Under the pieces are notes generated by a model, which was given only the letters and a program-made list of their open reading frames with translations, did no database searches and had not been told where the DNA came from. A stretch of DNA of 64,000 nt from Amycolatopsis oliviviridis (GTDB taxonomy: Bacteria; Actinomycetota; Actinomycetes; Mycobacteriales; Pseudonocardiaceae): NCBI RefSeq assembly GCF_014654365.1, contig NZ_BNAY01000001.1, positions 1,488,001 through 1,552,000 of the forward strand, written 5' to 3'. The translations under genes and the position numbers were made by a program. Numbering within the stretch: position 1 is the first letter of the stretch; each line of letters starts with the position of its first letter. This document shows, in pieces, positions 55,433 to 64,000 of this stretch.

Positions 55433-55803
55433 CAGTTCTCTCCTCGTTCCACAGTGGACATCCGGACCGTGCCGGCGCCCAGCATCTTCGCCAGTAGTGC
55501 CACCGCCCGCTCCGGATCCGCCCGGTCCCCGCAGGTGAACACGTCCACGAACACCGAACCGATCTCCGGATAGGTGTGCACGGACGCGTGCGACTCGGCC
55601 AGCAGCGCGAGCACGGTGACCCCTTGCGGGGCGAAGGAATGCGACACGACTTCGCAGACCGTCGCCCCCGCCTCCGTCACCGCTTCGGCGAGCGTCTTCT
55701 TCAGGAGTTCGGCGTCGTCGAGCAGCGAAGGCTCGATCCCCTCGAACTCCGCGAGTACGTGGCGGCCGGCGAACCGGCCGACGAGTGGTTCTTCACCCGG
55801 CAT
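55432..55803 (-). CDS. speD: S-adenosylmethionine decarboxylase proenzyme (SpeH/SpeD class 1b)
   Basis: Self-processing pyruvoyl enzyme of 123 aa that supplies decarboxylated AdoMet. The cleavage site LLAESHASVH gives Ser71, with His76 and Cys91 (FTCGDRADP) at the same relative spacing as the Thermotoga enzyme. Overlaps the ODC gene by 11 nt. Confidence 0.92.
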   Translation of the reverse strand: MPGEEPLVGRFAGRHVLAEFEGIEPSLLDDAELLKKTLAEAVTEAGATVCEVVSHSFAPQGVTVLALLAESHASVHTYPEIGSVFVDVFTCGDRADPERAVALLAKMLGAGTVRMSTVERGEN

Positions 55804-56935
55804 CGGCGAACCTCCCCACAGAATAGGTGCGCAACGGCTCGATTCCGTTGAAAGCGACGGAAGAATAGCTGGCGGTGTAGGCCCCGGTGCCCGGGATGTC
55901 CAGCCGGTCGCCCGCCTTCAGCGACATCGGCAGCGCGCACGGCGTCCGCTGGTACAGCACGTCGTCACCATCGCAGGTCGGCCCGGCGAGGACCACCGGC
56001 CCTTCCGGACCCTTAACGCCGACGGCCTCCAGCCGATACGCGACAGCTTCGTTCTCGCACTCCGCCATCCCGTTGTACCTGCCGACGTCGAGGTAGACCC
56101 AGCGGCGTTCGTCGGCGGCGGCGCGAGTGGTCACCAGGACGACTTCGGTCCGGATGAGCCCGGCGTCGGCGACGATCACGCGGCCCGGCTCCAGCAGCAG
56201 TTCCGGCCCCGGCAGACGCGCCTCCAGGGCCGGGCGGATCACCGCCGCGTAGTCCGCCAGCGACGGCACGGATTCACGGTGTTCGGTGGCGAACCCGCCG
56301 CCGATGTTGAGCCGCTCCAGGCCGACGCCCGCGTCGGCGGCGACCTTGGCCGCGGTCGCGATCCCGATCTCCCACGCCGCCGGATCCGGCTGCTGCGAAC
56401 CGACGTGGAACGCGATTCCGGGCCGCAGCCCGGCCTCCACCGCCTGCCGGAGCAGGGTGGCGGCCACCGCCGGTTCGCAGCCGAACTTGTGCCCGAACGG
56501 CGTCACCGAGTCCGGGCCGCCGGTCAGCAGGCGGACCGAGACCAGCGAACCGGGCGCGTGCTCGGCCAGATTCGCCAGATCACCGGCGGAATCCGTGGTG
56601 AACTCGCGGACACCGCGCGCGTACGCGGCCGCGACGTCCGCGGGTTTCTTGATCGTGTTGCCGTAGGCCAGTTCCGCCGCTCGCGCGCCCCGCGACAGGC
56701 ACAGCGCGATCTCCGCCGTGCCCGCCACGTCGAACCCCGCTCCGGTCGACAGCACCGCGTCGAGCACCTCGGGAAGGGGATTCGCCTTGACCGCGTACCG
56801 GATCAGCGCGTCCGGGAACGCCGCCGAGACCGCGGCCGCCCGCTCCGCGACCAGGTCGGTGTCCACCACCAGGCAGGGTGTCGGCGGCTCGCGGTCCGCC
56901 AGGAAGGCGCGGATCCGGCTCAGGCTTTCGGTCAC
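55793..56935 (-). CDS. Ornithine decarboxylase (fold-type III PLP)
   Basis: PLP-dependent decarboxylase of 380 aa making putrescine. PLP Lys in IRYAVKANPLP, glycine loop NIGGGFATEH, catalytic Cys in AGPTCDGDDVLYQ. ATG 56935. First enzyme of the operon with SpeD and SpeE; arginine decarboxylase is less likely from length. A small gene lies 45 nt upstream. Confidence 0.88.
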   Translation of the reverse strand: MTESLSRIRAFLADREPPTPCLVVDTDLVAERAAAVSAAFPDALIRYAVKANPLPEVLDAVLSTGAGFDVAGTAEIALCLSRGARAAELAYGNTIKKPADVAAAYARGVREFTTDSAGDLANLAEHAPGSLVSVRLLTGGPDSVTPFGHKFGCEPAVAATLLRQAVEAGLRPGIAFHVGSQQPDPAAWEIGIATAAKVAADAGVGLERLNIGGGFATEHRESVPSLADYAAVIRPALEARLPGPELLLEPGRVIVADAGLIRTEVVLVTTRAAADERRWVYLDVGRYNGMAECENEAVAYRLEAVGVKGPEGPVVLAGPTCDGDDVLYQRTPCALPMSLKAGDRLDIPGTGAYTASYSSVAFNGIEPLRTYSVGRFADAG

Positions 56936-56980
56936 ACGCCCCAGGGTGTCAAAGGCCGATCATCGGCACGGAACCCGGGG

Positions 56981-57169
56981 TCACGCCCGGGCGTCGTCCG
57001 AGGTCTGTTCCGGCAGTTCCACCCCGTGCTCGGCGGCCAGTCGCTCCAGGTTGGCCAGATCGGCGCCGACGGCCGAGGCACGGTCGTCGTCCGAGTCCAG
57101 CCTGGCGATCCGGACGTCCTCCCTCGCCTGCCGTACCCGGTCCCGCAGATTCACCGCGAACTCGCTCAT
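56981..57169 (-). CDS. Small conserved coiled-coil protein
   Basis: 62 aa, charged, helical (FAVNLRDRVRQAREDVRIAR, NLERLAAEHGVEL). No family recognised. Same strand as, and 45 nt upstream of, the ornithine decarboxylase gene, so it may be cotranscribed. Confidence 0.6.
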   Translation of the reverse strand: MSEFAVNLRDRVRQAREDVRIARLDSDDDRASAVGADLANLERLAAEHGVELPEQTSDDARA

Positions 57170-57307
57170 CGTGCACCCCCGATCTCCCGCACCTTGTCTG
57201 CTTTCACCCTAAGACCCTCCGAATCGGTCACCGACGTGATCTGCGTCATCACGGGTTCGTTCGTGTCGGAGTGAAGCAGTATGACGGCACGGCCCGGGTT
57301 TCGCAGA

Positions 57308-58492
57308 TCAGCGGAGCCCGGCTTTTTCAACGGGCCCGGCCACGCCGGCCCGGCGGCCGATCACCGCGAGCGGGGCGAGGGCGCACAGACCGCCCGCGAC
57401 GGCGACCAAGACGTATCCGCCTAGGCCGAACAGTTGCCCGGCGAGCAGGCTCGCCGCCGCGGAGGTTCCCCAGACGAAGGCGTCGACAGTGCCTTGCGCC
57501 CTCGCGCGCTGGGCGGGCGGGAGATCGCGGCTGAGCATGCCGCTGCCGCCGACGAACACCAGGTTCCAGCCGTAACCCAGCAGGAACATCGCGACCGGGA
57601 TTCCCACGTGATGCGAATCGGGCGCGCCGATCGCGGTGACCGCCGCGACGGTGAGCGTGCCGATCCCGCCGAAGATGGTCGCGCGGCCGCCCCAGCGGTC
57701 GGTGATCCAGCCGGACAACGGTGCCAGCGCGAACATCCCGATCAGATGGGCGCTCAGCACCCAGCCGACGACGTCGAGTCCCTGACCGTGCTCGTGCAGC
57801 TGGACCGGGGTCATCGTCATCACCGCCACCATGGCCAGCTGCGCGCCGACCATCGCCACGAGCGGCCCGAGGATCACCGGGTTCCGCACGGACATCCGCT
57901 CCCGCCTCGGCGCCCGCTCCGCCGGGGCGGCGAGGCTTCGCGGCAGGGTGACGACAGCGACCACCGCGATCGCGACGACGAACGCCCCGGCCGCGATCGG
58001 GCCGGACAGGGCGGGCAGTTCGGCGGCTTCGGCCCGGGCCGCGGCCGGCGCGATCAGCGCGGGCCCCGCGATCGCCCCGACGGTCCCCGCCCAGACCATT
58101 GTGGACAGTGCGAAACCCTTGCGGTGCTCGGGCGCCAGGTCGGCGGCCGTGTACCGCGAGAGCTGCGCCCCGCTGTTGCCGAATCCGATCAACGGCATCC
58201 CCGCCACCAGCGCGAGCACGGAATCGCCGAGCACACCGGCGAAGGAGATCAGCGCGCCCGCCACCGCGGCGCCGTACATCAGCACCAGAACGAGGCGCCT
58301 GCCGAAACGAGCGGCCAGGGCGCCCGAGGACAGCGACCCCACGGCGGAACCGAGTACCAGCACGGCGTTCGGCAGCCCGCTCCACGCGGCACCGGCGTGC
58401 TCGACCACGATCAACGCCGCCGTGGTGGACAGGCCGACGACCGCGGTGCTGAGACAGGCGACGCCCATGAAGAGCGCGAACATCGGTTTCAT
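57308..58492 (-). CDS. MFS transporter (YcaD/ProP-like, Lrp-divergent)
   Basis: Transporter of 394 aa with 12 predicted spans and motif AARFGRRLVLVLMYGAA. ATG 58492 is leaderless: TAGGTT lies 6 nt upstream on the minus strand. Divergent from an Lrp-type regulator, a frequent pattern for amino-acid or small-molecule exporters. Confidence 0.88.
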   Translation of the reverse strand: MKPMFALFMGVACLSTAVVGLSTTAALIVVEHAGAAWSGLPNAVLVLGSAVGSLSSGALAARFGRRLVLVLMYGAAVAGALISFAGVLGDSVLALVAGMPLIGFGNSGAQLSRYTAADLAPEHRKGFALSTMVWAGTVGAIAGPALIAPAAARAEAAELPALSGPIAAGAFVVAIAVVAVVTLPRSLAAPAERAPRRERMSVRNPVILGPLVAMVGAQLAMVAVMTMTPVQLHEHGQGLDVVGWVLSAHLIGMFALAPLSGWITDRWGGRATIFGGIGTLTVAAVTAIGAPDSHHVGIPVAMFLLGYGWNLVFVGGSGMLSRDLPPAQRARAQGTVDAFVWGTSAAASLLAGQLFGLGGYVLVAVAGGLCALAPLAVIGRRAGVAGPVEKAGLR

Positions 58493-58498
58493 GATTCA

Positions 58499-58504
58499 AA
58501 CCTA
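58499..58504 (-). promoter_or_regulatory. -10 of a leaderless MFS transcript
   Basis: TAGGTT on the minus strand ends 6 nt before ATG 58492; no SD is present. Confidence 0.45.
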
Positions 58505-58539
58505 GGGATTCCGGGCGCCCCGGCGAATAGGCTGACGAA

Positions 58540-58561
58540 GGCCTCGCGGGGGTGCGAGGCC
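58540..58561. promoter_or_regulatory. Perfect 8-bp inverted repeat before lrp
   Basis: GGCCTCGC and GCGAGGCC flank GGGGGT just before the lrp start; operator or leader hairpin. Confidence 0.5.
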
Positions 58562-58585
58562 CATCATGAAAGGAATCCGGGCTCG

Positions 58586-59086
58586 ATGACCTTACGATCG
58601 GAAAGAGCGCTGGACGACCTCGACTGGCGGCTCCTCGAAACGCTCCAGAGCGACGGGCGGCTCTCGTTCAAGGAGCTCGGCCGTCGCGTGAACCTCTCCG
58701 CGCCCGCGGTCGCCGAACGGGTCCGGCGACTGGAGGAGGCCGGCGTCGTCACCGGCTACCGCGCCCAGGTCGACGCGCGCCGCGCCGGGTACGAGCTGCA
58801 GGCGTTCGTAGAGATGCGCTGCTCGCTCGGCAGCTGCCTGCTGCGCACCAGCAAGTCAGACGACTACCCGGAGGTGGTCGAACTGCACCGGCTCAGCGGC
58901 GACCGCTGCACCATGCTGAAGGTGCGCGCCGTGTCGCTCGAACATCTCGAAGGCCTCTTCGAACGGCTGGGCAAACACGGCGAGATCAGGTCGTCGGTGG
59001 TGCTGTCCACCCAGTACGAGGGCAGGCCGGTCGGTCCGCCGGTCGAGGACTACCTGAAGGCGACCAAGAGCGAGGGCTGGAGCTGA
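58586..59086 (+). CDS. Lrp/AsnC-family regulator
   Basis: 166 aa: N-terminal HTH (RLSFKELGRRVNLSAPAVAE, RVRRLEEAGVVTGYRAQVD) and C-terminal RAM effector domain. ATG 58586. It is divergent from the MFS gene and probably controls it and itself in response to an amino acid. The longer open frame upstream is antisense to the MFS gene. Confidence 0.9.
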   Translation: MTLRSERALDDLDWRLLETLQSDGRLSFKELGRRVNLSAPAVAERVRRLEEAGVVTGYRAQVDARRAGYELQAFVEMRCSLGSCLLRTSKSDDYPEVVELHRLSGDRCTMLKVRAVSLEHLEGLFERLGKHGEIRSSVVLSTQYEGRPVGPPVEDYLKATKSEGWS

Positions 59087-59267
59087 AGCGCCCTTCAGCC
59101 GAGGCCGGTCAGGAATCGAGAAGCGGCGGCGGCCCGGATTCACCTAGCGTGATCATCGTCGCGGACGTACCGCACGAACGAAGAGGACGAACGGCTCGAA
59201 ACTGGTTAGATCGAGCCCGGAGAGGCTGACGGACCGTGAACGCGGCCTACATCAGGATGGAGACACG

Positions 59268-61652
<2,385 letters not shown>

Positions 61653-61666
61653 CCCATCCGGCGAGT

Positions 61667-61694
61667 CCCCGCATTTAGTCCTCTAAATGCGGGG
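61667..61694. repeat. GCATTTAG hairpin 1 (terminator)
   Basis: CCCCGCATTTAG-TCCT-CTAAATGCGGGG is a perfect 12-bp stem with TCCT loop, 15 bp after the UvrA-like gene, between convergent genes. Confidence 0.75.
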
Positions 61695-61713
61695 GTCTCG
61701 GCCGACCTCTTTA

Positions 61714-61735
61714 CGCATTTAGTCCTCTGAATGCG
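61714..61735. repeat. GCATTTAG hairpin 2
   Basis: CGCATTTAG-TCCT-CTGAATGCG repeats the same loop and stem with one G/T exchange, 20 bp after hairpin 1; faces the LigD gene end. Confidence 0.7.
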
Positions 61736-61742
61736 GGGGGGC

Positions 61743-62681
61743 TCACTCGCTTTCGGTGTCGAGGCCGTCCCGGTCCGCCCATTCGAGCAGGGTGTCGAGC
61801 GAGTAGGCCGTGTCGTCGATGCCCGCGTGCAGGTCGCCGAGTTCGGCGAAGCGCGCGGGCACGGTGGCGATGGTGAACTCGCGCGGTTCGACGTCGTCGA
61901 TCTCGTCCCACCTGATCGGGGTCGAGACGACGGCTTCGGGCACGCCGCGCACCGAATAGGCGCTCGCGATCGTGTGGTCGCGAGCGTTCTGGTTGTAGTC
62001 CACGAACAGCTTCGACGGGTCGCGATCCTTGCGCCACCAGGTGGTGGTGACCTCGTCGGGCATCCGGCGTTCGACTTCGCGGGCGAAGGCGAGCGCCGCC
62101 CGGCGGACCTCCTGGAAACCCCACCGGGGCTCGATCCGGACGTAGACGTGCAGGCCGTGCCCGCCGGAGGTCTTCGGCCAGCCGGTGATGCCGAGTTCGT
62201 CCAGGATCTCGTGGACGGTGTGGGCGACCTTCCGCACGGTGGAGAACGGGCAGTCCGGCATCGGGTCGAGGTCGATGCGCCACTCGTCGGGGCTTTCGGT
62301 GTCGGCGCGGCGGGAGTTCCACGGGTGGAACTCGACGGTCGACATCTGCACCGCCCAGATCACGTCGGCGGGATGCGTGACGCACAGTTCGTAGGCGTGC
62401 CTGCCGGAGGGGAAGTCGACGCGGACGGTCTGGAGCCAGTCCGGCGCCCCGTTCGGGACCCGTTTCTGGTGGACCTTCTCCCCCGCCACCCCGGACGGGA
62501 ACCGGTGCAGCATGCACGGCCGCTCCCGCAGCGCCCGCACGATCCCGTCGCCCACCGCGAGGTAGTACCGCACGAGATCGAGCTTGGTCTCACCGCGCGC
62601 CGGGAAGTAGACGCGATCCGGGCTCGACACGCGCACCGTCCGGTCGCCGACCTCGATCTCCACCGCCGAGCTTTTCGCCAT
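61743..62681 (-). CDS. Stand-alone LigD-type primase-polymerase
   Basis: DNA polymerase/primase of the archaeo-eukaryotic primase fold, 312 aa, as found in LigD but without ligase or nuclease domains. Metal residues are in WRIDLDPMPDCPFS and the catalytic SGGHGLHVYVRI. Such proteins act in non-homologous end joining or repair synthesis. No ku or ligD nearby. ATG 62681. Confidence 0.88.
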   Translation of the reverse strand: MAKSSAVEIEVGDRTVRVSSPDRVYFPARGETKLDLVRYYLAVGDGIVRALRERPCMLHRFPSGVAGEKVHQKRVPNGAPDWLQTVRVDFPSGRHAYELCVTHPADVIWAVQMSTVEFHPWNSRRADTESPDEWRIDLDPMPDCPFSTVRKVAHTVHEILDELGITGWPKTSGGHGLHVYVRIEPRWGFQEVRRAALAFAREVERRMPDEVTTTWWRKDRDPSKLFVDYNQNARDHTIASAYSVRGVPEAVVSTPIRWDEIDDVEPREFTIATVPARFAELGDLHAGIDDTAYSLDTLLEWADRDGLDTESE

Positions 62682-62745
62682 ACAGGCAAACTAACCCGAA
62701 AGCGACCGGTCCGCGTCCGCTCGATCGACCTGCCAGGATGACGGC

Positions 62746-63420
62746 ATGGCACAACGGACCCGCGCGGACGCGCTCTCGCGCGAGCGCATCGTCGAGGCCG
62801 CCATCGAACTGCTCGACGCGAACGGCGAGCGAGGGCTGACCTTCCGGACGCTGACCGAACGTCTCGCCACCGGTCCGGGAGCCATCTACTGGCATGTGCC
62901 GAACAAGGGCGAACTGCTCGCCGCCGCGACGGCGTCCGTCATTGGCGACGCCTTGGCCGTCGCGGTCACAGGCTCACCCTGGGAAGAGATCCACGCCCTC
63001 GCGCTCGGCCTGTTCGACGCGGTCGAACAGCACCCGTGGCTTTCCTCGCAACTCGCCGTCCAGCGCTCCCACAGCCCGTGGGGCTCGGTGACGCCGCGGA
63101 TCTTCGAGAGCATCGGACGCCGGGTCAGCGCGCTGGGCGTCCCCGAAGCCACGTGGTTCACCGCGACTTCGGCGCTCGCGCACTACATCTTCGGCGCCGC
63201 GGGCCAGAACGCCGCGAACGCCCAGGTGCTCCGGCTCGGCGGCACGGATCGTGCTGAATTCATCAGCGCCGCGGTGGACGCTTGGGAAGGGCTCGATCCC
63301 GGCAAGTTCCCGTTCCTGAGGTCGATCGCCGATCAGGTGCGCGAGCACGACGACCGGGAGCAGTTCCTCACCGGGATCGATCTCATCCTGACCGGGATCA
63401 CCGCTCAGGGACGGACCTGA
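62746..63420 (+). CDS. TetR-family regulator
   Basis: 224 aa; N-terminal HTH (RTLTERLATGPGAIYWHVPN), ligand domain WFTATSALAHYIFGAAGQN. ATG 62746. Divergent from the LigD-like gene and overlapping the GerW-like gene by 16 nt. Confidence 0.88.
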   Translation: MAQRTRADALSRERIVEAAIELLDANGERGLTFRTLTERLATGPGAIYWHVPNKGELLAAATASVIGDALAVAVTGSPWEEIHALALGLFDAVEQHPWLSSQLAVQRSHSPWGSVTPRIFESIGRRVSALGVPEATWFTATSALAHYIFGAAGQNAANAQVLRLGGTDRAEFISAAVDAWEGLDPGKFPFLRSIADQVREHDDREQFLTGIDLILTGITAQGRT

Positions 63421-63731
63421 GCCCGGCGCCTGGCCTTGTGGATCGTCGCGATCATGATGGCGAAGACCATGCCGAGGAAGGTCAGGTCCACCGCGGGTAC
63501 CCAGCGCACGTCGCCGCCCTTGAGCACATACGCGCCGACGGGCCGCGCGGCGAGCATGAACCCGCCGCCCTCACCTTCCTTGCCCTGTTCGGTGCCGTGC
63601 CCACCGCCTCCGCCGCCGATGACGCTCGCGGCCGGGATCACCACGACGCCGTCCTTCTCGACAGGCTCGCCGTAGACCCGCCGGACGGTCAGGTTGTCCC
63701 GCATCGCGCCGACTACCTTCTCGAGTCCCAT
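63405..63731 (-). CDS. GerW/YtfJ-family sporulation protein
   Basis: 108 aa; GerW core: VYGEPVEKDGVVVIPAASVI followed by Gly-rich loop and VGAYVLKGGDVRWVPAVDLT, with a C-terminal hydrophobic helix. Homologues act in spore germination or envelope function. ATG 63731, 1 nt after the stop of the upstream TetR fragment. Confidence 0.85.
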   Translation of the reverse strand: MGLEKVVGAMRDNLTVRRVYGEPVEKDGVVVIPAASVIGGGGGGHGTEQGKEGEGGGFMLAARPVGAYVLKGGDVRWVPAVDLTFLGMVFAIMIATIHKARRRAQVRP

Positions 63732-64000
63732 TCAGTCCCCCGCACGGTCCAGTTCCAGCGTGATCGCGGCCCGCAGGAGATCGCGCGCCCTGTCCAGGTC
63801 CATCGAACCAGAAAGCCACCGCTCGCTGAGTCCTTCGACCAGGCTGGTGAGCCGTTCCGCGGCGTCTTCCGCCTTGACCCCGGCGCTGCCGACGCGCCGG
63901 ATCACGTCGGCGACCTCGTCCACCCAGATCCGGGTCGACTCCGCCAGCGGCTGGCGCAGTTCGGGGGCGAAGACGGCGCTGGCCCGTAGCTCGCCCCAGG
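63732..64000 (-). CDS. TetR-family regulator, C-terminal part (runs off right edge)
   Basis: The frame is open to the window end, so only about 89 C-terminal residues are visible (AESTRIWVDEVADVIRRVGS, LSERWLSGSMDLDRARDLL). The sequence is typical of a TetR ligand-domain end. It is followed directly by the GerW-like gene. Confidence 0.6.
   Translation of the reverse strand, partial: WGELRASAVFAPELRQPLAESTRIWVDEVADVIRRVGSAGVKAEDAAERLTSLVEGLSERWLSGSMDLDRARDLLRAAITLELDRAGD

Overview
The window reads as chromosomal DNA of a high-GC actinomycete, most likely a Pseudonocardiaceae member close to Amycolatopsis. This is inferred from strong G/C third-position bias, GTG/TTG starts, a cebR-cebEFG-bglC locus, a DUF222/HNH (13E12-type) gene, DevR/DevS-type and GAF-ANTAR regulators, a GerW-like sporulation protein, and intergenic hairpins of a kind I associate with Amycolatopsis. 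There is no rRNA, tRNA, prophage, transposase, CRISPR array or large biosynthetic cluster.

0-10 kb: a cellobiose-type uptake locus. A LacI-family repressor is divergent from a lipoprotein, two permeases and a GH1 beta-glucosidase. A perfect CebR-type palindrome lies at the promoter, and a secreted GH2 beta-galactosidase with a LamG domain inserted in its catalytic region follows the repressor. Next comes a secreted beta-helix protein. 10-16.8 kb: an ABC-F ATPase with a possible attenuator leader, a MarR/MFS/flavin-monooxygenase detoxification operon, and a DUF222-HNH gene with a LexA-like box on a leaderless promoter. 16.8-18.2 kb: a 1.3 kb gene-free tract packed with direct repeats, long hairpins and three tandem terminator-bearing repeats.

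18-39 kb: mostly single metabolic and regulatory genes. They include a methyltransferase and glycosyltransferase pair, TetR with a CYP102-like P450 lacking a reductase, TetR with an SDR and an AhpD-like protein, a cysteine-rich SufR-like regulator with GTP cyclohydrolase I, a membrane KAP NTPase, an SRPBCC-acyl-CoA ligase fusion, an acyl-CoA synthetase with a GAF-LuxR regulator, a GlxA-type regulator and a Tat-exported hydrolase. A second hairpin-rich gap lies at 35.6-36.0 kb.

39-54.5 kb: a dormancy/stress signalling island. It holds two Acg-type nitroreductase-like proteins, DUF1876, a DevS-like heme-GAF kinase, a DevR regulator, a small ANTAR protein, a stand-alone receiver, a 1502-residue hybrid kinase with a HAMP array, a PAS kinase with its LuxR partner, a tandem universal stress protein, a PspAB-like protein and a GAF-ANTAR regulator. 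DevR-box-like sequences sit in several of the intergenic gaps. 54.5-64 kb: an ornithine decarboxylase, AdoMet decarboxylase and spermidine synthase operon, an MFS exporter divergent from an Lrp regulator, a DrrC-type UvrA paralogue, a stand-alone LigD-type polymerase, a TetR regulator, a GerW-like protein and a partial TetR at the right edge.

The features that the genes do not explain are the intergenic repeat families: GAAGG/CTTCC-type hairpins, a CGTGAGTGG motif family, GCATTTAG hairpins, and the three tandem terminator repeats at 17.5-18.1 kb.
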